NCBI GenBank assembly: GCA_033064195.1
Contig: JARBJD010000033.1
Coordinates: 1 to 64,000 of the forward strand
Origin: Blattamonas nauphoetae
Lineage: Eukaryota > Preaxostyla > Oxymonadida
Length of the DNA: 64,000 bases
Reading direction: 5' to 3'
Positions within the stretch are counted from its first letter, which is position 1. The number at the start of each line of letters is the position of its first letter. The notes under the pieces were generated by a model. It was not told where the DNA came from. It saw only the letters and a program-made list of their open reading frames with translations, and ran no database searches. This document shows, in pieces, positions 11,907-23,400 of this stretch. Both the position numbers and the translations under genes were made by a program.

Positions 11907-13134
11907 TCTGTTGTCGATGCCCGTGCATGCACTCCAACGCCATCTGCCTCAATCGTCCGCGATGTCCAATCCTGACGCTCTCCATAATTCTCCACACCCT
12001 CTCGACACTCCCCTTTTCATGGTGATGCACAAATGATTTATTCACTTGATGCAACAGGTGTGAATGGGATGAAACGAATAACAAACGTGGAATTCGGACC
12101 AACGAGGGACATCTTGCTGGTCATCTAATCCGCCGCACAACATCATTTCGGTAGATTGGTCTACACCACTGCGTTTGCATGAAAGGCATCATTCTGCTCT
12201 CCCAACAAAAAGAGCGATCAACAACATCTCGCAACAAGTCCCTTCGCATTGCCAATCTCAGATGATTATGTGCTGATCCATCGACAAGACAGCATTCGTT
12301 GCACTTTCCTCGTTGGAATCGTCGCCCATTTCTGCGACAAAGCAAGGACAGACCGCGAAATTATCGTCGATGCTTGAAGTCAATGAAGATGTGCGGGTCT
12401 CCTGCAAATGAAGTGGAACATGCAACAATGTCTGGCAAGGGGCTGATGGACGTACTTAGTCCTCGCAAACACGGGAAAACCACGATGGACGATTGGCACA
12501 AACCGACTCTGAACAATCCTGACAACGGCATTTAGCCATCTATTTCGAGTCTTTCTGTGTTTGTGGGAGAGCTGCGGTTCCGAATCATAAAGTAAGATGT
12601 TTTTTATGGCTTGATTACAGAGCAGAAGAAGCGAAACGAATATTGCTGTTTCTGTGGTCACCAGAATCTGAACAGAGAACTGGACATAGGACAGCACGAT
12701 ATATTGCCTCCTTTTCCGTTTTTCCATCTCATTTATCGCGCACAAGCCAAAGAGTATTGTTTTAGAAACCAAGAAGTGAAGTGTCGTGTAGTGAAGAAGA
12801 GACAGCCACGTAATGATCTGAATGAGAAAGAATGTGATCAATCATTTCGTGCCATGAGAGAATAGTGCAATGGAAGGTTATTACCTTTTCATGACACTTT
12901 TTTAATAAATGTGGGTAGATCGATCACATAGTTTCCATACAGACATGAATCAACTTTGAAATACTCTTAAATTGAATGAATCGTGCAATCTCTTGGTGAT
13001 GGCATGATTTGAGATCAGGAGATCTCACTCTGAAAAAATGATCCTTTTTTACGACTTCAAAAATTCTGACCCACTTTGTGGAAGGAAGTTGCTGTTGAGA
13101 ATGGACATCAATCGGCTTCAGAACGCGCATGGGA
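11907..13134. other. Intergenic, decayed sequence
   Basis: No gene I can support. Short open frames occur on both strands without recognisable domains. The segment lies between the SPRY array and the truncated 3-prime end of gene X, whose homology to Y stops abruptly near 13176. Confidence 0.5.
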
Positions 13135-15738
13135 TCAACAAAGTTTCCAAATTATCAAAATTGTCCAACTACTGTCAGTGAATGACGTCGCTGAGTCGAT
13201 CGTGAGAGGGATCAGAGTTGATTCTCCTTCCTTTCCATCCTTTCCAATCTCCATCACTTCAAGGAACAGCGAACATGGAATCAGAGTCGTTCCTTCGATG
13301 GTTAATGTGAACGATTTCATCTTCTTGTCGAACTTCGAGGTGGAGTCAGATGAGAGTGTTGGTATGAAGAGGGGAGAGTGTGGATTCACTTCAGTCGACT
13401 CGATCGAACATCCTTCAGATGAAATCCATGCTGAGGGATGGAGGGGAGACCCATCGCCAGCGCCTAAACTACCAATGTGAATAGCTCCACTTTCAGAACA
13501 GGCAATGTTGCGACGAGCGGATGCGAACGACGAGTTGGAAGGGATGTTGTCGCGGAAGATCGATCCATCGATTTTCAACGATCCTCCCCTCATCGCGATT
13601 GCTCCTTGAGAGATGTTGAAGAATTGGTTGTTCGTCACATTCAGCTCTGAATCAATCAGCTCAATCAATCCAGAGTCCCACAAACACAAGTCTTCTTTCT
13701 CATTTCTGCTTCCACCACATTCACTTTTGATTGTCATCAATCCATCTTTCAGAATCATTTTCGACGACAATGCCGAAATCAGGACGAAAGATGGATGACA
13801 TGATCCAACCACAACGTCGATGTTCTGGATGTTCAGAAGAGCAGACGAAACAACAATCAGAGCTGATGTCGCTGATTCTCCAACTAACGAAGGAATGTTC
13901 AGTGATGGCTCGCCGTTTGTTCCATTTTGAATCAGAACAGACATCTCACTTTCAATCGTCACCACTGATGAAAGTGAAGTGCTCTCCAGCAGCGAGAATG
14001 TGGGGTGGTTGATTTTGAGTGCTTGGCTGATCTTCCACGCAGCATCCATCGTCGAGAACGGATTCGAGTAATCTCCACATCTTCTATCGTTCTGTCCGGT
14101 TTTTGTGTCCACAAACATCTCATTCACATTCGGACGAGCAGGTGTTCTTCCAGTGAAAGGCGAAGGCATCAGAGCGAGTCCACTCTCTTCGACAGTTGGT
14201 TCGATGGTTTCGATGAGAATGTGCTGTGAATGTGCGAGATATCCTTCAAATCCAATCAACATTTCCGATGATTCTGCTCGACTTGAAGATGTCACTACAA
14301 TCAAGAATGCGTGTGATGTGTTCAGTTTCACTTTATAGTCTGTCCCAACCACCAGATCCTTTCCTGCCAAGATCGCAACGCATTCTGTCCCAAGTGAGTT
14401 CGTGAACTCAAACTCCACTTTGGTGAACGATGGAGAGGCAGGAACGCGGACAGTGATTCCAGAATCGACGAGGAGCGTGCTGACTCCGTCTGGTTTCACA
14501 CCTACTGTGTATTCTCCTTCGTATTTCAGATGTGTCCCATTTTGTGTCGAACCAACTAGAAAGTCTGCTTCGCAGTTTGTTTCTGAGAGTCTTCGCATCG
14601 ACAGAGATTCCCAGAAACTGTTCTCGAAGGACACCCAAATCGACCCGAGTGGTTCAGTCAACACCCGACCTTCCAACGAGATCGTAACTTCCGACCGTTC
14701 CTTGTTCAGAACAGCTCCAGTTAATGAGCAAATACGAGCAGTTTCCTTCGGAGTCTCAAATCTACAAGATTCCGTTTCCACAAGAATCGACGCTCCACCA
14801 ACCACTTTCATCCAATCCACACAATACGAGTGGCCATATTTCACAATCGCCTTGTCAAAAGGATACAACGTCAGCGTTACTGTGTTCTCTGTCGCTGATG
14901 TCACTTTGAATTTGATGGTGGTTTCGTGATTGTCATTCGACGATGATGAGAGAGGTGTTCCTGTCACTTTCAGTTCGTATTCTCCATCAACTGTCAGAAC
15001 ACGCGAAGACAGTGTCAGTGTTGTCGAGTTCAATCCATCATCGTCCACACTCACAATCTTCACAAGACGAGATGGCTCATCAGGTGTTTCGAATTTGAGG
15101 GACGAAGCGAGTGCGAATTGGAGTGTCTCAGAAGTGAGTGATGTCACTTCATACGTTGTTCCATATTTCAGTGTCGTTCCTCCATAAATCACTTCTGATC
15201 CACTTCCTGTTGTCAGTGAGTTGATTTCCACGGAAATGCTGAGCGGGCTCGATTGGCCCTTTTCATGAAATGTCAGATCGTGTGTTCCTGTCATCATTCT
15301 CAATCCATTCAGTGACAATATCACTTCTTTCTTGTCTGGTGATTTCCAATCGATTGAGACTGAGTTCAGTGTTGGTCCAAGAGGTGTTGTGAATCTTGTC
15401 GCGTTCAACAGAACATGATCATCTCCCTTCGTCACATTCAACACTGAATATTCTCTTCCGAACTGAACATCTGATGGCAGACCCGCTTTCACTGTTCCCT
15501 TTCCTTTCGTCAATTCTGAGAATTTGATCAAAATGTGGAGTGTGTCGGAGAGTGCGAGAGTGTATGTTTCGAGTGAGGGGAGGTTCTGCCCAAACACTTC
15601 GATGGTGAACGAGTCCGACGAGCACACAGATGGAACAGAGAATGAAGTGATCACAGGAGGATTCGGAACATCGAAAGGTATGTCAGAATCGATCGCCACA
15701 TCAACCGAATTGATTATTGCAGATAGCACATAATATGT
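13135..15738 (-). CDS. Gene X segment 4: Ig-like repeats, C-terminal beta-helix, truncated end
   Basis: An 864-codon open stretch. About six Ig-like repeats start with PxxPxRLVKI-type strands and carry LTLSSRVLTVDGxY motifs. They are followed by FVDTKTGQNDRRCGDYSNPF, which opens a second, pectin-lyase-like beta-helix (through SGAIHIGSL). Similarity to Y is near-identical at the DNA level down to about 13176 and then stops; the last 14 residues (DSSWTILIIWKLC) are unrelated. Y continues here into its membrane helix and pseudokinase. No GPI signal is visible, so X as it stands would lack a membrane anchor. Confidence 0.85.
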   Translation of the reverse strand, partial: TYYVLSAIINSVDVAIDSDIPFDVPNPPVITSFSVPSVCSSDSFTIEVFGQNLPSLETYTLALSDTLHILIKFSELTKGKGTVKAGLPSDVQFGREYSVLNVTKGDDHVLLNATRFTTPLGPTLNSVSIDWKSPDKKEVILSLNGLRMMTGTHDLTFHEKGQSSPLSISVEINSLTTGSGSEVIYGGTTLKYGTTYEVTSLTSETLQFALASSLKFETPDEPSRLVKIVSVDDDGLNSTTLTLSSRVLTVDGEYELKVTGTPLSSSSNDNHETTIKFKVTSATENTVTLTLYPFDKAIVKYGHSYCVDWMKVVGGASILVETESCRFETPKETARICSLTGAVLNKERSEVTISLEGRVLTEPLGSIWVSFENSFWESLSMRRLSETNCEADFLVGSTQNGTHLKYEGEYTVGVKPDGVSTLLVDSGITVRVPASPSFTKVEFEFTNSLGTECVAILAGKDLVVGTDYKVKLNTSHAFLIVVTSSSRAESSEMLIGFEGYLAHSQHILIETIEPTVEESGLALMPSPFTGRTPARPNVNEMFVDTKTGQNDRRCGDYSNPFSTMDAAWKISQALKINHPTFSLLESTSLSSVVTIESEMSVLIQNGTNGEPSLNIPSLVGESATSALIVVSSALLNIQNIDVVVGSCHPSFVLISALSSKMILKDGLMTIKSECGGSRNEKEDLCLWDSGLIELIDSELNVTNNQFFNISQGAIAMRGGSLKIDGSIFRDNIPSNSSFASARRNIACSESGAIHIGSLGAGDGSPLHPSAWISSEGCSIESTEVNPHSPLFIPTLSSDSTSKFDKKMKSFTLTIEGTTLIPCSLFLEVMEIGKDGKEGESTLIPLTIDSATSFTDSSWTILIIWKLC

Positions 15739-15828
15739 GGGTAAGTCTAGACTCAGATCCGAAAAAGTCTAGACGCAGATCTACAGATCGGTCTAGACTC
15801 AGATCTCGAAGTCTACACGCAGATCTGG
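15739..15828 (+). repeat. Left TIR of element A with four iterons
   Basis: About 90 bp, inverted match to 20288-20377. Four AGATC-centred units at 20-27-bp spacing, likely transposase-binding sites. Confidence 0.9.
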
Positions 15829-15919
15829 CTCCCAAAGCACTTCTAAGCTTTTTTCTCAGAAATGTGTCATGAAAACGAGAAAGAAGTAAGATGCTATTGA
15901 GAAAAAGTGTAAATAGAAT

Positions 15920-16310
15920 GTGAAATACAATGCTGTGAGTCACTCGACGATACACACGATTTTATGGGCGGTAATTAACCTGTTTCTCGACTCTAGATTC
16001 GTTTCTGAACAAACGGCCAACATCATGTGCATTAGACTCCTCAAAACCCTGCAGGAACAGTCTGAGAATGACAATGATCCCTTCTCTCACAAGTTTGTCG
16101 TTCAATTTTTCACTCCACTCCAGATCCCATTCAAGCCAAGATATACAATGTTAATGAGCATTTTCCCCAATTATTTAGACAACTCAGTCGCTATTCTTCA
16201 ATGGTTAAGCCAAGACTCGATTAGTACTTAGAATTCGAAGCTTGTCCATTCGATGACATGATATTTGGGACACTGGAAGGAGTCCACAAGTACAATTTAC
16301 TCGCACAACA
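15920..16310 (+). other. Coding-like fragment in element A
   Basis: The frame from 15920 to 16231 reads like protein (VVQFFTPLQIPFKPRYTMLM and onward). An overlapping shifted frame continues with FEACPFDDMIFGTLEGVHKY to about 16375. Not recognised. It may be part of a captured or decayed gene. Confidence 0.35.
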
Positions 16311-16884
16311 CTTATACAAAGCTGTTCGACGGGTACCTTCTTTGAGAAACGTCAGACCATCTCAAGGCAGAACTCACACCATGCGACGTTGAGTTGTTTG
16401 GAGAATGAGGGGTTGCGAAGATTACAGCTGGAAAAGACAGAAGAAAAGCGATTGGCCACCAAATATGATGCGATCTCAGTGTGACGAGAACAACCAATGT
16501 CTCCTCGAGCCAACTGAACGGCATATCACAGAACAAGTCCGAAACATCATCCAAACCTTTTTTTGGATGATATTGCGATGACAAAGATGCATCAAGGGGT
16601 AAATGATGGAGCGGGGGATGTGCGAACAGCATGTCCTCCTCGTCAGACAACGCAGGACAGATCCTGAACGCGACGATCTGAATACGATGCGTTTCAAGCA
16701 GAAAAAACGAATTTGAGTACAGCACAAGTGTGACTGGAGCGAGAGAAGCAAGTACAGCGAAGAAGGAGAAGAAGAAGGAAGTGTGGGAGAGGAAGATCGG
16801 ACCAGTCACGGACGCAGCTGCTGAAGATCAGGAAGGAGAAAAAGGAGGAGTGAAAGTTAGTGGTGGTGCTGCGATAGAGGGCGA

Positions 16885-17940
16885 GTGACATTGGATGGAA
16901 CACTCCTTCAGAAAATACCCTTCCACTCCGACCCTCTCACCTCGTCTCGTTGGTTGAGCCCTCTCGCAGCGGCCTGCCTGCAAACACTGATCTGCCTTCT
17001 CACAGTTGATCCCACCCTTCCCCTCCTCTTCACACCCGAGGACCAGTGCAACATCTTCAGCATCAACTTCATTCTGCACGCACTCAAACTCCTCCTCGCC
17101 CATGCCGAGATCATGCTCAACTCGTCCGGCGCTGAGAGCCCTCTCTCGCAGTCGGCCTCTCTGACCTCGCCCACTCCGAGCTCGCAGGAGCTATTCGGCG
17201 ACTCCCTCTTCCTCACCATCATCATGTTGTCCTACGAGAACATCACCGAGCAGCAGACGCTGTCGTTCTCTAAGGGGCACAAAAAGGCAGGTCCGCTGGG
17301 GAAGGAATCCTTCACACTTGTTGACAGCGAACTCCTCCTTCTGAAGGAGAACGATCAGAAGGTAGAACCGGCACGCGTTCTCTCGCCGACTGCTCGAACA
17401 AGTCCAAACGCCAACCCGCCACTGCGGCTGTTCAACCCGCGCCAGTCTCTCCGAATGAGCATCATCCGCCAGCCAACTCCCGTCACTCCGCAGAAGTTCA
17501 CCGCAGGACGAAACACACCTCCGCTGGACGACAGCCTCCCCGATCAGATCTCAGGCGACATGAGGCTCGCGTTTGTCCAATATCCAGGCACACGCTTCGT
17601 AGCGACGACTCCGATTCCGAACCGCCTCCTCCGCCGTCAGAACCACCTTCGCCAGGACCACCCACACCTGAGCCAACACCTCCGCCGGAGAACGAGGAGT
17701 GGGAGTCTGACGTGTTGCTTCCTTCGCCGCCGCAGACGATGCCGACACTCACTCAGCGGAGACAGCGGATGCTCCTCGTGTCTGTCCAGATCATCACACA
17801 CTCGCTGTCCCTCCTCATCCCGCCTGTCTGCGATGACGGAATTCCGAATCAGAAAGGGGAAACTGCGATTGGAGGCCGATCGGTTGGGCACGCACGCCCA
17901 CCTTCGCTGAATGCAGCAGGAGTGGTTTGGCGAGTGTGAG
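16885..17940 (+). CDS. Unidentified C-rich ORF carried by element A
   Basis: A 341-codon frame (16885-17910) with a helical leucine-rich first third (LQTLICLLTVDPTLPLLFTP, LHALKLLLAHAEIML) and a Ser/Pro-rich middle. Past about 17560 a second frame looks more natural (acidic-proline run PPPPPSEPPSPGPPTPEP, ending 17939), which suggests a frameshift or unseen intron near 17570. Base composition is more C-rich and codon use more host-like than in the transposase. The simplest reading is a captured host gene piece, as in Pack-MULEs. No function is proposed. Confidence 0.4.
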
Positions 17941-18256
17941 GGAGACGAGGCCGACTGGGTTCACACCGTCCTTCGGAGTTGGAAAGGAGACAACACCGGA
18001 CTCATCATCCAGTTCCTGGGAGCTGTTATAGTAGTAAAAGAAGTCGTGAAAGTAAAATAACGCATACATGTCACCATTTTTCTCATGGTTGAGAAGATCA
18101 TCTTTCGTTGAGATTGTATGGAATAGACTTCATGTTCCACATTGAATTGAATGCACATCGCAAAATAACTTCGTCTTCGTGTATTTCCGGAAAAATCGTG
18201 AACATCTGAACGAATCTCCGGAAGTCGGACGAGTCAGTGCCCAACACTTTTTAGAA

Positions 18257-19858
18257 ATGAGTGAGTATCTCACTCAGAAAGAAATATCGCGCATAATCGC
18301 CACTTTGGACTACAGAAATCTCCCCAATTCAGCGTCCAAAGGGGCGAAACTCTACAATGAGCAGGCAGTTCGTCACGAAGATGTTGTTCAAGCAGGGGTG
18401 TGCACCGAAGGCCAACTTAAAAGAGGAATCCGCGCGATGAATGAACACCGAGAAATTGGGGTGGCCCATCGACCTGGTAAACTCACCCACAGCGATGAAC
18501 AGGAACTTTTGACCTACTGTCTGGAAAAGATAGAGCTTGATGGTCATGTGAAAAAGAGATATACTCGAACAAGTGTGCCCTTTTTTTGATCTTTCATGCT
18601 TAAGGCAAATACCATCTGGAAGAAAAGTGTTAGATTCGATGAAGGGAAGCCAATCATGAGCAAGCAATGGTTGAACGCGTGGTTGGGTCGTCAAAATCTC
18701 TTTATCCAGTATAAACCACTCTTCATTGCGATCGAACGCATCGATAATACAACAGAGGCAACACTTCGAGAGTGGATTTCTCTCGTCGGACGGGTGATAG
18801 AACGTTATCAGATCGATCCCAATCTGATGTATAACTTCGACGAATCGTCGCTACGCATCAGTATTGACGATAAAAGTCTGCTCGTGTCGACTCCAAATCA
18901 TGCAAACGCTCTTCTGCCATCGCCACCGCGCATCGAAAATGCTACCCTGTGCGCCTGTGTATCTTCGCATGGATCCCGTCTTGATCCTGTGATATTATGG
19001 CCGAGTGCAACAATCCCAAAAGAATTTACGGATCTGAGCAATCACCACATTCACATTCTTTGCAGAAAAATTGGCTGGATAAATCAAGGGTCATACAATG
19101 AAATCATGGAAAAGTTTATTCTACCACAAATCGACCAGCAAAGGCGCAGTATTAACAAAAGTCGCTCACATGCACTTTTAATCATGGATGGTCATCAGAC
19201 AAGACACAGCCAAGACATTATCAACCTCGCCAACTCCCTCAAAATCCATATCCTCATCCTTCCAGCACATACAACACATGTAACTCAACCACTGGATCAG
19301 TTTCCTTTCGCGGTCTTAAAGCAAAAATTGCAAAAATCGTTTGCTCCACCATCCAACGGTGGAATTCGGGAATACAGAAGGGCCTTGGCGGACGTGTTGC
19401 CGGATGCAATTTCATCAGCATTCCAGAAGAGCCTAATCATGGGCTCCTTCAGAGCAACCGGACTCCGACCACTCGATGTAGACGTTCTACTCAATACACG
19501 GTCGAAACTGGTGAAAAAGGCATACAAGGCAAAGGACGGAATCCATTCCAAAAACCCTCCCTCTGAGACACAAAGACAACTATCTCCTCCGAACGAGGAA
19601 CCAACAGCGAGAGGTAGTCTCCTCTCCCCCTCACAGAATACTGATCAAGATAAAACGCCTCGCCAGAAAAAAATCACAGATTTTGTTTGTGTGAAAACAA
19701 AACTCCGCTCTCAACCAGCTATACAAGTCACCACAGAGATCACGCCTGTCAAACGACACAGCAGTGAAGGGTCACCAGCTGATTCCGAACACATGACGTA
19801 CTTGGCGTACTCACCTCGGAAAAAAGTGCAATATTTTGCTGACGACTTCGATGACTAG
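18257..19858 (+). CDS. Pogo/Tigger-type (DDE_1) transposase of element A
   Basis: Cut-and-paste transposase. An N-terminal helix-turn-helix region (LTQKEISRIIATLDYRN, and SDEQELLTYCLEKI) precedes SKQWLNAWLGRQ, the CENP-B-type DNA-binding tail. The catalytic core follows: first Asp in NFDES, second in LLIMDGHQTRHS, third in LPAHTTHVTQPLDQF. A short intron of about 30 nt near 18575-18604 is needed to join the two open frames; the best donor is GTGCCC, an unusual choice, so the exact site is uncertain. The frame also extends upstream to 18179 from a GTG; I prefer ATG 18257. The C-terminus is basic and disordered (RQKKITDFVCVKTK). Otherwise intact, about 520 residues, possibly functional. Confidence 0.8.
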
Positions 19859-20287
19859 AATCAGACGGTAAACTAACTTTAACATTTATTCACCTCATTT
19901 TAACATTGTTCCTTTCTATCTGGTGCATCTGGAATTTTTTCAAATAATAAAAAGTGGATATTTGATGTGAAAATGGCTCTCCTATTGATGGACCACCAGG
20001 ACGAGGTATCAAGAAAGGTTCGACTTATTTTACATTCACGAGTTCTTTTACTACTATACTATTGTCTTGCTGGAGACATGAACCGTTTTACCTGTGTTCT
20101 TTCTGGAGATGTTACAGAAAAGCCTATTTTTCGACAGTGGCCACGACCGACCCATTGAAACAGTTGATGGGTCTTCACATCAATCACTCTCTTTTTTCTT
20201 TGAAACTTATCTTGTATCCTTAATCATCTCTTCCACGTCTCTTTCATTCATTAAATCACATTATAAACCAAAATAGAGACAATAATG

Positions 20288-20377
20288 ACGGATCTGCGTG
20301 TAGACTTCGAGATCTGCGCCTAGACCGATCTGCAGATCTGCGTCTAGACTTTTCCAGATCTGAGTCTAGACCTACCC
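20288..20377 (-). repeat. Right TIR of element A with four iterons
   Basis: Inverted match to the left TIR with a few differences; ends CTACCC at the duplication. Confidence 0.9.
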
Positions 20378-20934
20378 ATAATATGTCTTCCCAAACGAGA
20401 GATGAGTGGTGCTCTCTGACCACGCTGTTGAGAAGACAACTGTGCATGGTGTGGCAGAGTCCCTTGTCAGCACTCCTTCCACGAGAACATCACTCTCCGT
20501 CTGTTTAACTTTGATCTTTCCAGATCCATCAGGAAGCAATGAACCCACAAAAGAAAGTGTGAGTTCATCTTTGGTTCCATTCAGGGAGCTAGACACAAAT
20601 GAGATGATTCGAGCTGGCTCGTCAGGCATTGTGATCACAATGTCGGAGATGAGGACGGATCGAGTGCAGTCCGAACAAGTCAGAGACAACACTCCATACG
20701 AAACTCCAAACTCAAGCTGCTCCTTCCATCCTTCTGCCGACGTCTCAAACGGATACAGAATCTCGGACACATCCAACACATCTCCATTCCCATCTGTCCA
20801 CACTTCCCGAGTCATCGTGTCTTCCGAAGTGTCCGTTCGCTTCATCTTCAAAATGTATTTCTTGTTCTTCTCAAGTTTCACTGATTCGAATGACAGTTTC
20901 ACTGTCGTCTTTCTTCCATCCACAAATCCACTCA
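20378..20934 (-). CDS. Gene X segment 3: Ig-like repeats
   Basis: Lies between elements B and A. Reads DGRKTTVKLSFESVKLEKNK through PDEPARIISFVSSSLNGTKD to HLSFGKTYY, collinear with gene Y. Ends in the duplication ATAATATGT shared with segment 4. Confidence 0.85.
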
Positions 20935-21023
20935 GGGTATGTATAGAGACAGATCTGATTTTGTATACACACAGATCTAAATTTGGTATACGCACAGATC
21001 TGTCGGATACACACAGATCTGTC
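20935..21023 (+). repeat. Left TIR of element B
   Basis: Four AGATCTG/AGATCTA units spaced about 20-25 bp; inverted partner at 25091-25181. Confidence 0.9.
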
Positions 21024-21234
21024 AATATGTTCATAATTTTCGACTATTTCACACATTTCTTCTCTGATTTATCAACAAAACAAATTGTATGTCCCTCTAC
21101 CCCCTTTAAAACCACAACTGTCGAAAAAGTTGGACCAGAGGAACTGATCTAGCCACAATAAGTTCAAAACGCATCTCAGGTGTGACAAGGTGAGGTGAGG
21201 GATGACAGCGATCGGATATGAGGGAGGATTCATG

Positions 21235-21948
21235 TCATAGTTTTGTTGATGACGCGGTGTTGTGCAGGAGTGGTGGCGAATGCGAGGATCGGAGAAAGGG
21301 CGACAGGGTTGAGAGGGGAGAAATAGGGAGTTGCGGGAGTGTCTGAGGTTGGGGAGGGTGTTTGGTGGGGCTGGAGGTGTTTCGGCGAGATGCGAGTGCT
21401 CTGTGGTTGGTCGGAGCAGGCGATGGTTCTTCTTCATATTGTTCACCTTCAATGTCGTCTTCTGCAAGGATTTCAGATTGTTCTTCTTCTTTATCCTCCT
21501 CATTATCCATCGCTGCTGCTTTTTCTTGTGTGATTTGCTTGATTTCTGCTGTTTCCCACTCTGACCATTCCCCAGCTTGAGTCCGGCGCTCGTTCTCCGC
21601 TATGATCGGTGCTGATTCCTCCATCGGCCACATAACCCGCTGGTCGACCAAATCATACCTCTTCACCTGCTGTAGCACCCCAAACAAGACACGGGTGGTG
21701 GAGTGATGTCTGAACCGCTCTCGAACTCCACAATAAGTCCGGTGATGTTCTTCGCACGTTTATACAAAGTATGTTGTACGATTGTTGACCTCCTCCACTT
21801 GTGAGGATGGAATGTCTCTGAATCCGTTGATTTCGATTTCCAACATTCTGAGATCTGGTAGTATGTCAACTTTAGGTGAATATTCTCGGAGGAGTGCGAT
21901 TTCTTTTTCGCAATCTGCAAAAGTTGCAATATTTCCAACTCCTGTCAC
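21235..21948 (-). pseudogene. Unidentified ORF fragments inside element B
   Basis: Frames reading 21948-21760 (a helical stretch with DCEKEIALLREYSPKVDIL) and 21687-21235 (VKRYDLVDQRVMWPMEE, a long acidic coiled region, then a Ser/Pro-rich tail) look like parts of one protein broken by stops or frame changes around 21690-21760. Family not recognised. The acidic and Pro-rich tail suggests a regulatory or nuclear protein, but this is weak. Confidence 0.35.
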
Positions 21949-22144
21949 CAGATCGGCGAGAGGGAGAGCAGCTTTGTTGGTGACTTCCTTTCTGGCAGTT
22001 CAATCATCATGAATTCGTGTTTCCAGGACTAGGCGTAGGTCCAGTTGAAAAAACATGAGATGGGGTGGCGAGTGGGGACGATTTGGTTGAGGATATCCGA
22101 ACCTTCCGAGGAGGAAACTGCTTGGATGGAACAGTGTTTGAGTT

Positions 22145-22705
22145 GATGGGAAGGCATTGCGTTTGAAGGGGAGGGGAGAGCATTGCGTTTAAAGGGGAGG
22201 GGAGAGCATTGCGTTTGAAGGGGAGGGGAGAGCATTGCGTTTAAAGGGGAGGGGAGAGCATTGCGTTTGAAGGGGAGGGGAGAGCATTGCGTTTGAAGGG
22301 GAGGGGAGAGCATTGCGTTTAAAGGGGAGGGGAGAGCATTGCGTTTGAAGGGGAGGGGAGAGCATTGCGTTTGAAGGGGAGGGGAGAGCATTGCGTTTGA
22401 AGGGGAGGGGAGAGCATTGCGTTTGAAGGGGAGGGGAGAGCATTGCGTTTGAAGGGGAGGGGAGAGCATTGCGTTTGAAGGGGAGGGGAGAGCATTGCGT
22501 TTAAAGGGGAGGGGAGAGCATTGCGTTTAAAGGGGAGGGGAGAGCATTGCGTTTGAAGGGGAGGGGAGAGCATTGCGTTTGAAGGGGAGGGGAGAGCATT
22601 GCGTTTGAAGGGGAGGGGAGAGCATTGCGTTTGAAGGAGAGGGGAGAGCATTGCGTTTGAAGGGGAGGGGAGAGCATTGCGTTTGAAGGGGAGGGGAGTG
22701 CATTG
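22145..22705. repeat. 26-bp minisatellite inside element B, about 21 copies
   Basis: Unit of 26 bp built from GCGTTTGAAGGGGAGGGGAG plus AGCATT, with one common variant (TTTAAAGG). Because 26 is not a multiple of three, a minus-strand reading passes through all three phases every 78 bp and stays open in each. Degenerate GAGGGGAG units continue to about 22840. Confidence 0.95.
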
Positions 22706-22859
22706 CGTGTGAGAGCGAGGGGAGTGGAAGCCAATTTCGAGCGAGGGGAGCTGAGGCCAATTGAGGGCGAGGGGGGCTGAGGCCATTTGCGGGCGAGGAG
22801 AGTGGAAGCCATCAGCGGGCGAGGGGAGTGGAAGGCCGTGGATGACGAGATGGTTGGAT

Positions 22860-23400
22860 TGCTAATGCAATCTATATCCCGGGTCATTTTGTCCCCCCTC
22901 GTCAAAACAATACATCCCTAATGTCAGTCTTTGCTTCTCTATTGTAAACAAAGTCCATTTCGTCGATACCTTCTTTTTGAATCAGGTCTGGAACGGCTTG
23001 AAATTTAGGGAGAACAAACTTGCAACAGAAGATATTATTGACTTGTGCGACATGCCATTGAGTGAAACAGTGATGAATTCACTTGATGCCCGTTTGATAT
23101 TTCGACATAAAGCAAGATTCGAGTGATACGATCGCATGGGTCCATTATTTCCTTTTCACTCGCGATCCAAGCAAATACACGCTTTCGAAATGCCAAATCA
23201 CTCTCAAATGCATCAAACTCCTCCATGTCCCGAATTTCAATTCTTCCTCTTCTTCTGAACAGCTTTGTGAGAACAAAAGCTTAAAAGTGCTTCATGACGC
23301 TCCAGATCTGTTCCTACTCACCATATACAACCGTAACGAACGTTGTCGGCAATTCTGATGCCTACTTAGTCGTGCTGCGTCATTTTTATGACCTTAATCA
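22860..23400. other. Element B interior, no gene seen
   Basis: AT-richer sequence with short frames only; nothing recognisable. Confidence 0.4.

Larger units (their letters stand above)
15739..20377 (+). mobile_element. DNA transposon A, 4639 bp, 9-bp target duplication, iteron TIRs
   Basis: Both ends start GGGTA(A/G)GTCTAGACTCAGAT and match over about 90 bp as inverted repeats. Each end holds four units of the form TCTAGACKCAGATC. The 9-bp duplication ATAATATGT flanks it exactly (15730-15738 and 20378-20386). It lies inside gene X. The inside holds a C-rich open frame with no transposon homology (16885-17940) and a pogo/Tigger-type transposase gene (18257-19858). Its last 300 bp resemble the last 300 bp of element B, so A and B are one family. 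Nine-bp duplications are usual for Mutator-like elements, not pogo; see findings. Confidence 0.9.

Noticed and set aside
13076-15733. Plus-strand frames opposite genes X and Y (e.g. 14402-14929, 36000-36446, 37468-38244)
   Set aside because: Mirror frames of strong minus-strand genes whose repeats create open antisense readings.
22029-22905. Proline-rich repetitive proteins on the minus strand
   Set aside because: Produced by the 26-bp minisatellite, open in every phase.
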